This document shows, one piece after another, positions 11,065 to 21,838 of a DNA stretch of 64,000 bases; within the stretch, counting starts at the first letter, position 1; the number at the start of each line of letters is the position of its first letter. The DNA is from Lepraria neglecta. Taxonomy: Eukaryota > Ascomycota > Lecanoromycetes > Lecanorales > Stereocaulaceae. A program made the translations under genes and the position numbers. The notes beneath the pieces are model-generated. The model saw nothing but the letters and a program-made list of their open reading frames with translations. It was not told the origin of the DNA and made no database searches. The DNA is taken from the NCBI GenBank assembly GCA_033220425.1, contig CM065653.1, positions 124,001 through 188,000 on the forward strand, given 5' to 3'.

Positions 11065-14000
11065 ACAGATGGAGGCGGCATCCGGGGGCTTTCAAGCCTA
11101 TATATCCTGAAGAGCGTCATGAATGTCCTAGGAACGAAGGGTGGACAGCCGCCAAACCAGCCATTCCGTCCTTGCGACTACTTTGATCTGATCGCGGGCA
11201 CATCTACGGGCGGGTCAGTTGAGAGCTTCCGCTGCTTGTGCTTGCGCTCACATATACAGGCTTATCGCTGTGATGCTCGGGACCCTTCGAATGGACATAG
11301 AGACCTGCATCGACGAATATTTGGATATTGCGCCAGAGATCTTTCCGGTGGAGGACACAATAAGTGGAAGCGCGTTCGGAAAACTTCTCAAGGTCGTTAG
11401 GGGTCGACAACGATTCGACCCCAGACCGCTCGAATCGGCCATTAAGCGCTTGGTGACGAAACATTTAGGAGACCAGGCTACGGCAGGTGAAAACACGCTT
11501 TTCAGATTCCGAACCTCCAACACCAGCGAAAGCCATAAGTGCAACGTGTGAGCTGCTTCGTCCGGTCGCCTCGTGGCCCGTGCTCGTGATAACATTTTCC
11601 AGATTCGTATGTGTCACCACTGAAAAACTCGGGAAGCCTTTTCGTTTTCGAAGCTACGAAAGTCCTTGGGATGTCGTCGACGACTGTCCTATTTGGCAAG
11701 CCTGCCGTGCCACCTCCGCTGCGCCCATGTTCTTCCCTCCGATAGAAATTGGGAGGCCTCCCACGGCATACGTTGATGGAGGCCTGGGGTACAACAATCC
11801 GATCCGGGGATTGATGGAAGAGTCGTCTCACATCTGGCCGTCGGGGAGGAAAGTCGGCTGCGTTGTGACCATCGGGACGGGAGTATTGATGTCCAGAGAT
11901 ATTGGAAGAACCATCAAACCTCTCTTCGAGTGCTTAAAGGACATGGCTACTGATACGGAGAAGGTCGGAAGGGAATTCGAAGAGGAAATGAAATACAAGT
12001 ATGGCATCGAGCAGCAGGTATACTTCCGTTTCAACGTTCAACATGGGCTGGAGCATGTCGGACTGGAGGAATGGAAAGAGATGGATAGGACAAAAGTGGC
12101 AACCCAGGATTATCTCAGAACTCAGTGGAGCCAGGTGGAAAGGTGTGCGTCTCAGCTTTTCCAGCCGAGGGGTATGTGAAACGTCTTTTATCCACGATTG
12201 CTGAGCAGAGAATGACGTGAGACCAATTCATCTGGTATTTCGTCAGACGAGACTGATACTTCCATGTGAGCGCTAGTCCCGGTTCTTTTGCGTGCCGTGA
12301 ATGTTCCAGACACCTACTTCTTCAACATCACCATAAGGCAAGTAGGGACTTTCGTGGCGCGATCGGCTCTGCACAATGCGATCAAAATGGGGTTCAACGA
12401 TGATCTTCGGCAAACGCATCCAATCCAGCATATTGCTGTGGTGTACGGACTCGGCGGTGCCGGGAAGTCACAGCTGGTACTCGACTACGTGCTAGCAGTG
12501 AGGACCGGATATTCAGGAATTTTTTGGATCGATGCCAGAGACAAAGACTCTGTCGAACGTGATTTTGGACAGCTGTACCGTCTCCTGTTTAGGATCCAGA
12601 CGGTAAATAATCGAGATCTGCCAAAGAGTGAAGACGTGATCTTATTAGTACGAGATTGGTTCGTGCGACGAGCAGAAAGATTCCTTTTGGTGTTCGACGG
12701 TGCCGATAATATCGATAACGCTGGGGAACCCTCTTACGTGAACCTGAGCAAGTTCATCCCGCAATGTACGTCAGTGAATGTGATCATTACCACGCGTCTA
12801 TCGGCAGCTCAACGCTTTGGTTCGTTCTCAGTGGAAGTTCACGAAATGGAAGAGGATGAGGCGTTAAGACTACTCTTCAACAGCTCTGGATTAGTCCCGA
12901 AGCAAATGACACCGGCCCAACTAGGAGAAGCGCAACGCATTGTTAACGAACTTGGACGCTTGGCACTCGCGATCAGCTTGGCTGGATCATATATATCAAA
13001 CACCCCTCGCATCTCGATGGATATCTCACAGTATCTGCCGGAATATCACGATCGGCGCAAAAATCTGTTAGGTCAAAAGTCGAGCCACCTAAGAGATGAA
13101 TACGGAGAGAGTGTTCTGAGTACTTGGGAGGTATCATTTGCGGCCATAAGCCGCAAGTCTGCGACGGCTGCCAACCTCCTTGTTTTTCTCGCCTTCCTCG
13201 ATGCCACGGATATCTTTCCAGAGCTGTTCGGTGCTCTTGTTGAAGACACTGCGAACACTGGAGATGAAAAAACAATAGCTGATTCCTGGCAAGATGCAAT
13301 CACACATCAGAAGCCTTTAAAGCGTCATGACGTCGAAGAAGCATTTTCGACTCTGAGGTCTTTCTCGTTCGTTCGATGGATGCCCGACCAAGAAACGTAT
13401 TCTATGCACAAGCTTGTCCATGCTTGGGGCGGTGATCGATTGGATTTAGCCGAAAGAACTGCCACAATTTGGGCAACCGCACTGTTTTTGCAGGAAAGAA
13501 CACTGTGTGGTCCAGAGGCTCCTGAACAGAAATTGCGACTAGTTCCGCATTTGATGGCAAGCTTTAATGCTATCTCTCAATCATCAAATCGAACCAGATG
13601 TACTGAGTTGAGTAATATATCTCGACACGTGCTTCCGTCCTATTCACATTTTCTTGACGAGCTCGGTCACTGGTCCAATGAGGCCAAGATCCAACAATTT
13701 CTTTTGGAGCTCTCTCGCGATATCTTTGGTCTAGAACACCCTGACACCATCTCAGCGATGAACAATCTCGCCAGTACCCTCGGAGACCAAGGCAAGCTTA
13801 ATAAAGCAGCGGATATGAAGAAGGAGGTCTTAGAGAAGAGGACACGAATCCTCGGTATAGAGCATCCTGACACCATCTCAGCGATGAACAATCTCGCCAA
13901 TACCCTCGGAGACCAAGGCAAGCTTAATAAAGCAGCGGATATGAAGAAGAAGGTCTTAAAGAAGAGAACACAAACCCTCGGTATAGAGCATCCTGACACC

Positions 14001-15779
14001 ATCTCAGCGATGAATAATCTCGCTATTACCCTCAGAGACCAAGGCAAGCTCGACGAAGCAGCGGACATAATGAAGAAGGTCTTAGAGAAGAGGACACGAA
14101 TCCTCGGCGCCGAGCATCCTGATACTATCTCAGCGATGAACAATCTCGCCAGTACCCTCAGAGACCAAGGCAAGCTCGACGAAGCAGCGGACATGAGGAA
14201 GGAGGTCTTAGAGAAGATGATACGAATCCTCGGCGCCGAGCATCCTGACACCATCTCAGCGATGAACAATCTCGCTAATACCCTCGGAGACCAAGGCAAG
14301 CTCGACGAAGCAGCGGATATAAAGAAGGAGGTCTTAGAGAAGATGATACGAATCCTCGGCGCCGAGCATCCTGACACCATCTCAGCGATGAATAATCTCG
14401 CCAATACCCTCCGAGACCAAGGCAAGCTTAACGAAGCAGCGGATATGAGGAAGGAGGTCTTAGAGAAGAGGACACGAATCCTCGGTACAGAGCATCCTGA
14501 CACCATCTCAGCGATGAACAATCTCGCCAATACCCTCGGAGACCAAGGTAAGCTCGACGAAGCAGCGGATATAATGAAGGAGGTCTTAGAGAAGAGGACA
14601 CGAATCCTCAGCGCCGAGCATCCTTATACTATCTCAGCGATAAGTAATCTCGCTATTACCCTTAGAGACCAAGGTAAACTTGACGAAGCAGCGGATATAA
14701 TAAAGGAGGTCTTAGAGAAGAGGACACGAATCCTCGGTATAGAGCATCCTGACACTATCTCAGCGATGAACAATCTCGCTATTACCCTCGGAGACCAAGG
14801 TAAGCTCGATAAAGCAGCGGATATGAAGAAGGAGGTCTTAGAGAAGAGGATACGAATCCTCGGCGTCGAGCATCCTGACACTATCTCAGCGATAAGTAAT
14901 CTCGCTAGTACCCTCGGAGACCAAGGCAAGCTTGACAAAGCAGCGGATATAAAGAAGGAGGTCTTAGAGAAGAGGACACGAATCCTCGGTACAGAGCATC
15001 CTGACACTATCTCAGCGATGAACAATCTCGCCAATACCCTCGGAGACCAAGGCAAGCTCGACGAAGCAGCGGACATAATGAAGGAGGTCTTAGAGAAGAG
15101 GACACGAATCCTCGGTACAGAGCATCCTGGCACCATCTCAGCGATGAGCAATCTCGCCAGTACCCTCGGAGACCAAGGCAAGCTCGACGAAGCAGCGGAC
15201 ATGAAGAAGGAGGTCTTAGAGAAGAGGACACGAATCCTCGGCGCCGAGCATCCTAACACTATCTCAGCGATGAACAATCTCGCCAATACCCTCGGAGACC
15301 AAGGCAAGCTCGACGAAGCAGCGGACATGAGGAAGGAGGTCTTCGAGAAGAGGACACGAATCCTCGGCGCCGAGCATCCTGACACTATCTCAGCGATGAG
15401 CAATCTCGCTATTACCCTCAGAGACCAAGGCAAGCTCGACGAAGCAGCGGACATAATGAAGGAGGTCTTAGAGAAGAGGACACGAATCCTCGGCGCCGAG
15501 CATCCTGACACTATCTCAGCGATGAACAATCTCGCTAGTATCCTCGGAGACCAAGGCAAGCTCGACGAAGCAGCGGATATAATGAAGGAGGTCTTAGAGA
15601 AGAGGACACGAATCCTCGGTGCCGAGCATTATCATACGACTTCCGCGGCTAAAAACTTGAACGTGCTGTCTCAGCGTCAAGCCTCTTACCACGTTATGCC
15701 AACCCCTAAGCAGTTAAAACAAAGATCGTTTTTTCGAACACTGAAACGAAAATTTTATTCGCGAAGGTCTAGTGGATGA
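11065..15779 (+). CDS. Patatin - NB-ARC - TPR NOD-like receptor (fungal NLR)
   Basis: This gene fits the fungal STAND receptors linked to non-self recognition and heterokaryon incompatibility. The patatin phospholipase-like domain opens with DGGGIRG (11068), has the nucleophile motif GTSTGG (Ser at 11203-11205) and the dyad Asp in VDGGLG (11775-11777). In-phase introns are 11214-11259 and 11548-11602. A third starts with GTATGT at 12172 and ends at 12276 or 12309; both fit. The NB-ARC part has a P-loop (GLGGAGKSQ), a Walker B-like FLLVFDGAD, VIITTR and a GxP-like LGRLALAIS. From 13725 come 15 complete 42-residue TPR units plus a degenerate 16th and a basic tail. No stop interrupts the parts after 11065. 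The true start is not seen: an in-frame TAG lies at 11062-11064, so an upstream exon is needed, and the Fot1 insertion ends only 180 bp before. It may therefore be silenced despite an intact body. Confidence 0.85.
13725..15614 (+). repeat. 15 tandem 126-bp units encoding TPR repeats
   Basis: Exactly 15 x 126 bp with no indels. Each unit encodes the pattern LG.EHPDTISAMNNLA.TL then .DQGKL.EAAD..KEVLEKR. Units vary mainly at a few fixed positions: residue 3 of the unit (A, I, T or V), the residue after NLA (S, N or I), G or R after TL, and the residues after EAAD. Such high internal conservation is known for fungal NLR repeats and suggests unequal exchange or gene conversion. A degenerate unit follows from 15615. 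Confidence 0.95.
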
Positions 15780-16379
15780 TTAGAGCATCCGATTTATCTT
15801 TTATTCGTATTTTATAGTATTCCTTAAGACAGCAACATAGACCTAGTTCTTGAAAAGGTGCGACTTAGGGGCTTGTGTAATGAGCACCCTAACACAGTGA
15901 CTAGGATTTTCATTATCTTGCTCCAATAGATCACACCTATTGACAGATTCAGCTATGCCCTTTGTGCCGTGCTTCCTTGGTAATTGTTCAAAAGGCTTGA
16001 ATTAATCTCGATGCGGTGCAGCAGTAAGTCAACTATAAGCATTAGCGGTATCTTTCCACGCCAAACCACTCAGAGCTCGGTTGGTAGCGTGTGGACGATA
16101 TATCCGAATCTTTCTTTTCGTTCCAATGGCAAGTCAATTGGGAAACTAGGCTAACACAAACAGGGATTACCAGTCAGCTGCTTTGCAATCGCTTGTGCAA
16201 TTCACGAAGATGTTTTCTCTTTTTAACACGAAGGAGAGATCATCGATGAGAGGCACACGGAACAAGGCGGGGACGGCTCTGCAAGCAATGGCTCGCTCGG
16301 TAGAGTAAGGAATCAGGTATGGCGGACATAGTCCGTGATGGATACGCCGCGCATGGCCAGGCCTAAAGAAACACAACTC
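15780..16379. other. Region between the two convergent NLR loci, no gene seen
   Basis: Intergenic sequence after the NLR stop, presumably its 3' untranslated region and terminator, with T-rich stretches near 15800. No domain-bearing frame was found. The part from about 16160 is open on the minus strand (16167-16415) but unrecognised. Confidence 0.5.
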
Positions 16380-16960
16380 TCCGCTTCCCAAAGAATGACT
16401 CCAGCACAGCCCCATGTTTCAGCACAGGGTTTTCCAGCGCTGACTCCATACGAGCATGCGGAAACAACGCTTGACATGTGGTCCAGTTCTCATACTCGCC
16501 ATTGGGAAAGGCCTCCGACATGTTTAACACATACTTCTTCTTCTACCTTTCTAACTCCCCGTACGACTCTAGCCATCTTCTCGTCGACAGCTGTACGAGT
16601 TGATGCATTTCAAACAGTTTCCCAGCTTTGTCGGTCGTTTGAATCAGAAAATAGTTGCTCAAAATATATAGATCATCTTTAAACTCTATCTCACCATCAT
16701 TATTATCATCATTCTCATTATCACTATTATTCTTGACGTTTTTATTAATACTGTGATTCACACCAAGCTCGCTGCCGTCATCCTCGTAATTATGGTGAAG
16801 TAAAGACACCGGGATTCCTTGTCGATCAAAGAGACTCATGAGCGACAGTAGTTGAGCAGCCGAAGGTCTTTGTCCGCGTATATGATCAAAAGATATCTGC
16901 TATGTCATGAAAATAGAGTGCACCGCACTCCAATCCCTGCGAGTGTCTCCCGCATCTCTA
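16380..16960 (-). pseudogene. Fragment of a second NLR (post-NB-ARC region)
   Basis: On the minus strand the frame reads the segment that follows NB-ARC in fungal NLRs: MT*QISFDHIRG, then AAQLLSLMSLFDRQGIP, an acidic Asn/Asp-rich loop, LFEMHQLVQLSTRRWLES and ENWTTCQALFPHA. Two TAG codons stand where Trp is expected (before QISF and after GELER), as in RIP. No P-loop is found upstream and no TPR array downstream, so both ends are lost. It points tail to tail at the intact NLR, so the locus may once have held a pair or cluster of receptors. Confidence 0.75.
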
Positions 16961-18020
16961 CCTGCGCCAGTTGCAGTAACAGGTCTCGAGTATAACTCTG
17001 ATGGTCTGCTGTACCGAGGCTGGACCATGTACAATTGTTGGATCAGCAGCAACTAGCATAAGATATATGAATATCATTACTGCGAGGGTGCTGCTAAAGG
17101 TTCTGCGAGGCGTGCAGTAAAACAGGGATTCGCGACGACTCAGCTAGCTCAGCTCAAAGATCCAAGCCGCAGCAGCTAAGGATAATGGATGGACATGTCC
17201 GAGGGGCGTAGCGAAAACTCAGCCTACATGGGGCGTGAATCGGATACGAGGCTCCAGTGGCGGCGAGCCATGCGAGTGTGTGCCGCAGGGTGTGAGATAG
17301 ATGAACAGAGATTACGTACACTCGGTCTGGCAGTCAAACGGCGATGGCCAGAGATCGACGATTTGGCAGGAAGATGCCGGGACGAGGGAGACGCTATTCA
17401 GGTGGTCTTCAGCGGGTGCAGACACGGCAACACCGCTGTGGGCACAACTCAGAAGCGCATATAATCCTCGTCTCGCCCTATTCTGAGCACCTTGGTTTTC
17501 CAACTGCAAATTCTACTCACAGCTCCTTTATCTGCATTTGACACAATGACATTAATCGACTTGGATTCCACTCAACTCTACCAAGCCCCCCGCCAGAGCC
17601 GATTTAGCTGGCAAAAGACTATCGACGGCGTCGATTGGTGATGTTCCTGTTCTCTGTAGAGAGCCATGTACTCCTACATTTTCTAGACCCAGCGGCAGAT
17701 GGGGTGGACCATTCGCATTCTCGAAGAATCTTCTCGATCTATCTTTCAAGCCAGCACCGGATCTCAAAGGCACTGAATTATATACTGGAGGTAATCTTCA
17801 CTGTTTTTGGTTATTCTCGGCCTTGATTAACGGCTCTAAGTCTCTCAAACAGACTCGATCTCACAGGCGGCTACGGAGGCGGTGGAGAGGATTTTCTCCT
17901 GGGAAAAAATTCCTAAAAGTTGCTAAGAATTCTCGGGCCATCAATTCGCCGCTTAAAAATTTTCGGCTAGGAATAACCACCTACGAGGAAAGGAGGGAAG
18001 GTCGGCGGGAGGTCTAAAAT
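16961..18020. other. Gene-poor stretch, nothing recognised
   Basis: Several short open frames on both strands (for example 17189-17464 and 17635-17826) lack any motif I recognise and overlap one another. No TIR, LTR or RNA gene was found. Confidence 0.4.
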
Positions 18021-18024
18021 TCCG

Positions 18025-18295
18025 GGTGACTAGTCACTATCGGCACGTATGTGACTGATCATAATCGATTTTCCTCAGTAACTGTGGTGACTGGTCACAT
18101 CAATTTCTTGGTAATAGCGTAACTGGTCATCAGCCTAGCTAAGAAAAATTGTATGAGAGTGCGACTAGTCATACACTGGGATTGGATCATGCTTTTTAAA
18201 TTGGTTGGTATTTAATAGCCCAGATGAGGGGGAATAGAGATGTCTGCCAATGATGACTAGTTAGCCTGATGGAATTGATAGATGACTAGTCACAA
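18025..18295. promoter_or_regulatory. Cluster of TGACTAGTCA-type palindromes
   Basis: At least seven exact or near copies of a dyad of the form GTGACTAGTCAC lie in about 270 bp, near 18026, 18048, 18084, 18120, 18158, 18252 and 18282. The clustering of a 10-12 bp palindrome suggests a protein-binding array or a remnant of a repeat. No gene start is obvious next to it; the Tc1-like element begins at 18404. Confidence 0.5.
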
Positions 18296-18923
18296 TTTTG
18301 CAACAACTTGCAGAAGTAGTGTATAAAATTATGCACACGAAAATGCATTGGCACTGAATTGATCCTTGCGATGCTTTTATGATATGCAAGACTCTTGCCA
18401 ATGCTTGGCATTAGCACTCATTGCTCCCCCCACCACATTTTACATAGAAAAACCACCAAACATCAATACATCGACATATTTCGCTCCTACCATCCCAATT
18501 AGGTAAATATGAGGTCCAAGCTACTGTTTATAGACTAATCCTTGGTGTTGTAGGTCGTCCACCGCCGCCGCCGCCCCTCCCACCGCTTTGCGACACCTCC
18601 TTACTATATGATACCGTACAGCCCAATCGACTCAGTTACCAAATCGAAAGCCGTGGTTCTTCTACATAGTCATTGGCGACCTGATACTATTGCTGAGAGG
18701 TCACACTGCCATGAGTCGACGGTCTATAGATGGGAGCGAAGGATCCGGGCTTATGGCTCACCAAATTTGCCTGGAGTCCCTGGCAAAAGTGGTCCGCTGC
18801 GTCGAATATATACCACTATAAAAAGAAGTCTTCTCCAATAGGTAGATGAGAACCCGTAGGTCTATTAGGACGAGATAGCGGAGTTCCTCCTTAAGGAATG
18901 GGATATAAGGGTACACCAGAGTA

Positions 18924-18950
18924 CGGAGGATGACACCAAAAGTCTTGAAT
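18924..18950 (+). repeat. Left TIR of mariner-type element
   Basis: 27 bp identical to the reverse complement of 23401-23427. Confidence 0.95.
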
Positions 18951-19386
18951 CAGTGGCATACTAGTTAAGTCGTTTCTGTCCACTCCGCACTCAGTACCCT
19001 TAGTTTATTGTATTACGAACACAATACATAATATATTTTTTTGCAAGCTTTATAGCAACTCCAATAACTCCAACTTCTTCAACCAATAGTAACTATCTAT
19101 TCAGACACTAATACTAGTAATCCGGCTCCCATTATGACTGCTATCAGGACTATAGCCTTGCTTCCGACCCTTATACCGCTGCTGACGCTCCGCAGGGATG
19201 TATAGACGAATATCAGACCATTCGCCTTCCTCCCTCCCTTCCCTATACTCGTTCCCACCGCGCAATTCTATAACTTTAGTAATATGACGTAGGAGGCGTT
19301 CAATCCACGATTGGATACGCTTCTGGCTGAGTTCTTTTTCCCAACAGCGCGTCTAGACCTTAGTAAGAATCGCCCTGGTCCGCGGG

Positions 19387-19582
19387 TGTAATGGAAGGCT
19401 TAGCAAAGTCTTGGTTGGCTCGCGATTACCATACGCTTGGCGTGCGTTAGCGCTACGAGTCCCATGCGCCCATTGTTTAATAGGGGGTTCCGCCCCCCTC
19501 ACTCTTAGATTCCTTGAGAATTAGTCTTGGTATAAACCCTACTACTATACGTTATTTCATATTGCTACAGGTTCCTATTACA
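19387..19582 (+). repeat. Left LTR of the inner element
   Basis: 196 bp, TSD GCGGG on its left. Confidence 0.93.
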
Positions 19583-19684
19583 ATTCTAATTCTCCTTCCT
19601 TATAAAGGGTAGCGATCCGGAATAAGTATACCAAGGCAAACGCGTACAACTCGCAGCCGGAACGGAGGTAAAACGTCTGGCACC

Positions 19685-20345
19685 TTGGAAGGTAGTAGGG
19701 ATAGACAACGTCAACAGGCGGTTGGCAAAGGTAGTAGAAACCCCCCGCAACCGCCTAGGGACGATGGCCATGCCTCGGAAGTAATAGATTTAGTACCTAC
19801 TCTAGACGAGCGCCTGGCGCAGGCTCGACGCCGCCGAACCGAGCTCGTTAAGCAACACGAATTAGATGCTATTCTAGCCCAAATCGAGACCCTCGAGCGT
19901 ACCGCTCTAGATCCAGAGGTTACCGTACAGGCGAGACGCCGTCTAGAAGAACTACAGAAGCAGCAAGAGCTCCAGGAGACGCTGGCTCAGATCGAGGCCC
20001 TGGAAAGGGGAGAAGTCCCCCCCCGCCAGCTACAGTTCCTACCCTACCATCTAGTTCGGGCTCTATAAGCTGTACTCGTGGCTCGAAACGTACGCGAAGC
20101 GCATCCTCCGACGAGGAAGAAGATCGGGCCCTATCTATAAGACCGGCGAAGATATCCGAATATCAGGGGAAGACTATCCGGGAACACCGCGATTAGATAG
20201 AGGGATATAACACCGTCTCTTGACAGGCTCATCGCTATTTCAAGACGGATAAGAATCGTATCCTATACGCAATGTTAGCGCTACGCGGTAGCCCGCGGCA
20301 ACTGTGGGGAAGCTATAAGAAGGTACATCGGTTAGATACCGCAAA
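19685..20345 (+). pseudogene. Gag fragment of the inner LTR element
   Basis: An open stretch of 127 codons is rich in charged, helix-forming sequence (LDERLAQARRRRTELVKQHE, then RRRLEELQKQQELQETLAQI) and likely coiled coil. After a shift it continues with KISEYQGKTIREHRDQIEGY and RILYAMLALRGSPRQLW, typical of Gypsy Gag capsid regions. No zinc knuckle is found. Confidence 0.6.
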
Positions 20346-20907
20346 AGAGGTCAGAATTAGTGGATCTAGCCGATAGGTTGGAAGATGTGGACGCAGATAA
20401 GCCGATACGCCGTTGAGACGCCCTGATTACGCAGAAGCTGGCCAATATAGCGGGGATTCACACCCCTGTGTTTGAGGCAATCAGAGGGTATATGGGCTAG
20501 ACACTCCTGAGGGAGGTGATGCTCCAAAAGCAGGCGTAACGCACGCGGTATATGGTATACACGCAGTGCAGGCGCAACATCCAGCAGTAGAGGCAAAAGC
20601 TGAACTGCTAGGATCCATGCTTGCCGCGGTCAATAAGACCCGTTCAAGTCATGTAATGAGGCTTAGGAAATCTCCACCCCAAAGCCGGGGGAGCTCAGGC
20701 GAGATGCCGGCTTAAACCACTTGCAACGTAGCTGGTGTTCAGCTTAATCCTATTGCTGGAACTGTTAGTTGCAAACAACTCGTTCTACGTATAGTCGCCA
20801 GTGTGATGGCGTCTCACGAAACGGTATATACGCCTGAAAGCGATTCTTCGCATGGCAAACGCCAGGTCTTGGATATAGGATAAGCAAAGTCTTTGAGATA
20901 TGATAGC

Positions 20908-21053
20908 GCTGTATATGTGCCGAAGACGAAGCTATCCGCGATAAGCTATTAAAACGCCATTATAACGACCCCTTAGCGGGACATTTTAGGTCTAATAAGA
21001 CTACAGAGCTCCTCCGAAGGAAGTTCTTCTAGGGTACTTTTAGTACCTCCTGG
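20908..21053 (+). pseudogene. Integrase zinc-binding (H2C2) fragment
   Basis: The frame reads YVPEDEAIRDKLLKRHYNDP then LAGHFRSNKTTELLRRKFF, the start of a Gypsy integrase H2C2 domain. The rest of the integrase and all of the reverse transcriptase are absent. Confidence 0.7.
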
Positions 21054-21240
21054 TGAGTGGTGGTGCTATGCTGGCCACATAGGATCGGTTGATCCAGGAT
21101 AAGTCTATCCACCTGCTACAGCGTGCTCTTAGTGAGCGAACACCCAGGGGTCCTACCTGATACCGATAGTACTACGGACAAAACCTCATCTACCGGCTCG
21201 TGAGCTAGTCAGCGAGTCTAAATAAACGACGTAGAAACTA

Positions 21241-21340
21241 GTGAGCCTGCTCGAACGGCACCTACAGTGAGCCTGCTCGAACGGCACCTACTGTGAGCCT
21301 ACTTGAACGGCACCTATAGTGAGCCTGCTTGAACGGCACC
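21241..21340 (+). repeat. 26-bp minisatellite
   Basis: Four head-to-tail copies (the last partial) of a 26-bp unit starting GTGAGCCTGCTCGAACGGCA, inside the inner LTR element. Confidence 0.9.
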
Positions 21341-21642
21341 GCGATTCGACTAGGGAAGCGCACGACATGCTCAGCTAAATACCTGACTATTGGCACAACT
21401 ATGGTATATATCGCTATAATTCTCCCCTCTTAAATCATACGAGATGAGGGTGGTAAGGCTATAAGCCTTGTAAGTGGTGGAAGACTCTTTTCCTTGTTTC
21501 CCCACCGGGGTTTAAAGGTTTTTATCGAGTCTTCCCGCATGACGAAATCATACATGCCGCTCTGGAAACGCCTGCTATTGGCATACATGGTATACTTAAG
21601 GAAACAGGGCCCGAGGACGAGCCCTTGGGGGGAGGAGGCAAT

Positions 21643-21838
21643 TATAATGGAAGGCTTAGCAAAGTCTTGGTTGGCTCGCGATTACCATACGCTTGGCGTG
21701 CGTTAGCGCTACGAGTCCCATGCGCCCATTGTTTAATAGGGGGTTCCGCCCCCCTCACTCTTAGATTCCTTGAGAATTAGTCTTGGTATAAACCCTACTA
21801 CTATACGTTATTTCACATTGCTACAGGTTCCTATTACA
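21643..21838 (+). repeat. Right LTR of the inner element
   Basis: 196 bp, followed by TSD GCGGG (21839-21843). Confidence 0.93.

Larger units (their letters stand above)
19387..21838 (+). mobile_element. LTR retrotransposon, internally deleted (inner layer)
   Basis: Two 196-bp LTRs (19387-19582 and 21643-21838). The left starts TGTAATGG; the right starts TATAATGG, a TG-to-TA change. Both end in TTACA. The target duplication GCGGG is at 19382-19386 and 21839-21843. A polypurine tract (GGGGGGAGGAGG, near 21628-21639) lies before the right LTR. The interior keeps only a Gag fragment and an integrase fragment, so the element could not move by itself. Confidence 0.93.

Noticed and set aside
11204-11831. 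Overlapping minus-strand frames in the patatin region
   Set aside because: They oppose well-conserved patatin motifs and show no domain of their own.
13667-15559. Long minus-strand open frames with a repeated ARLFIAEMVSGC-type pattern
   Set aside because: They are the antisense shadow of the TPR array; length and periodicity come from the sense repeats.
17189-18017. Several 60-90 codon frames in 17.2-18.0 kb
   Set aside because: They overlap each other in different frames and have no recognised motif.
21241-21340. CRISPR-like array
   Set aside because: The units are head to tail without spacers, in a eukaryotic LTR element.
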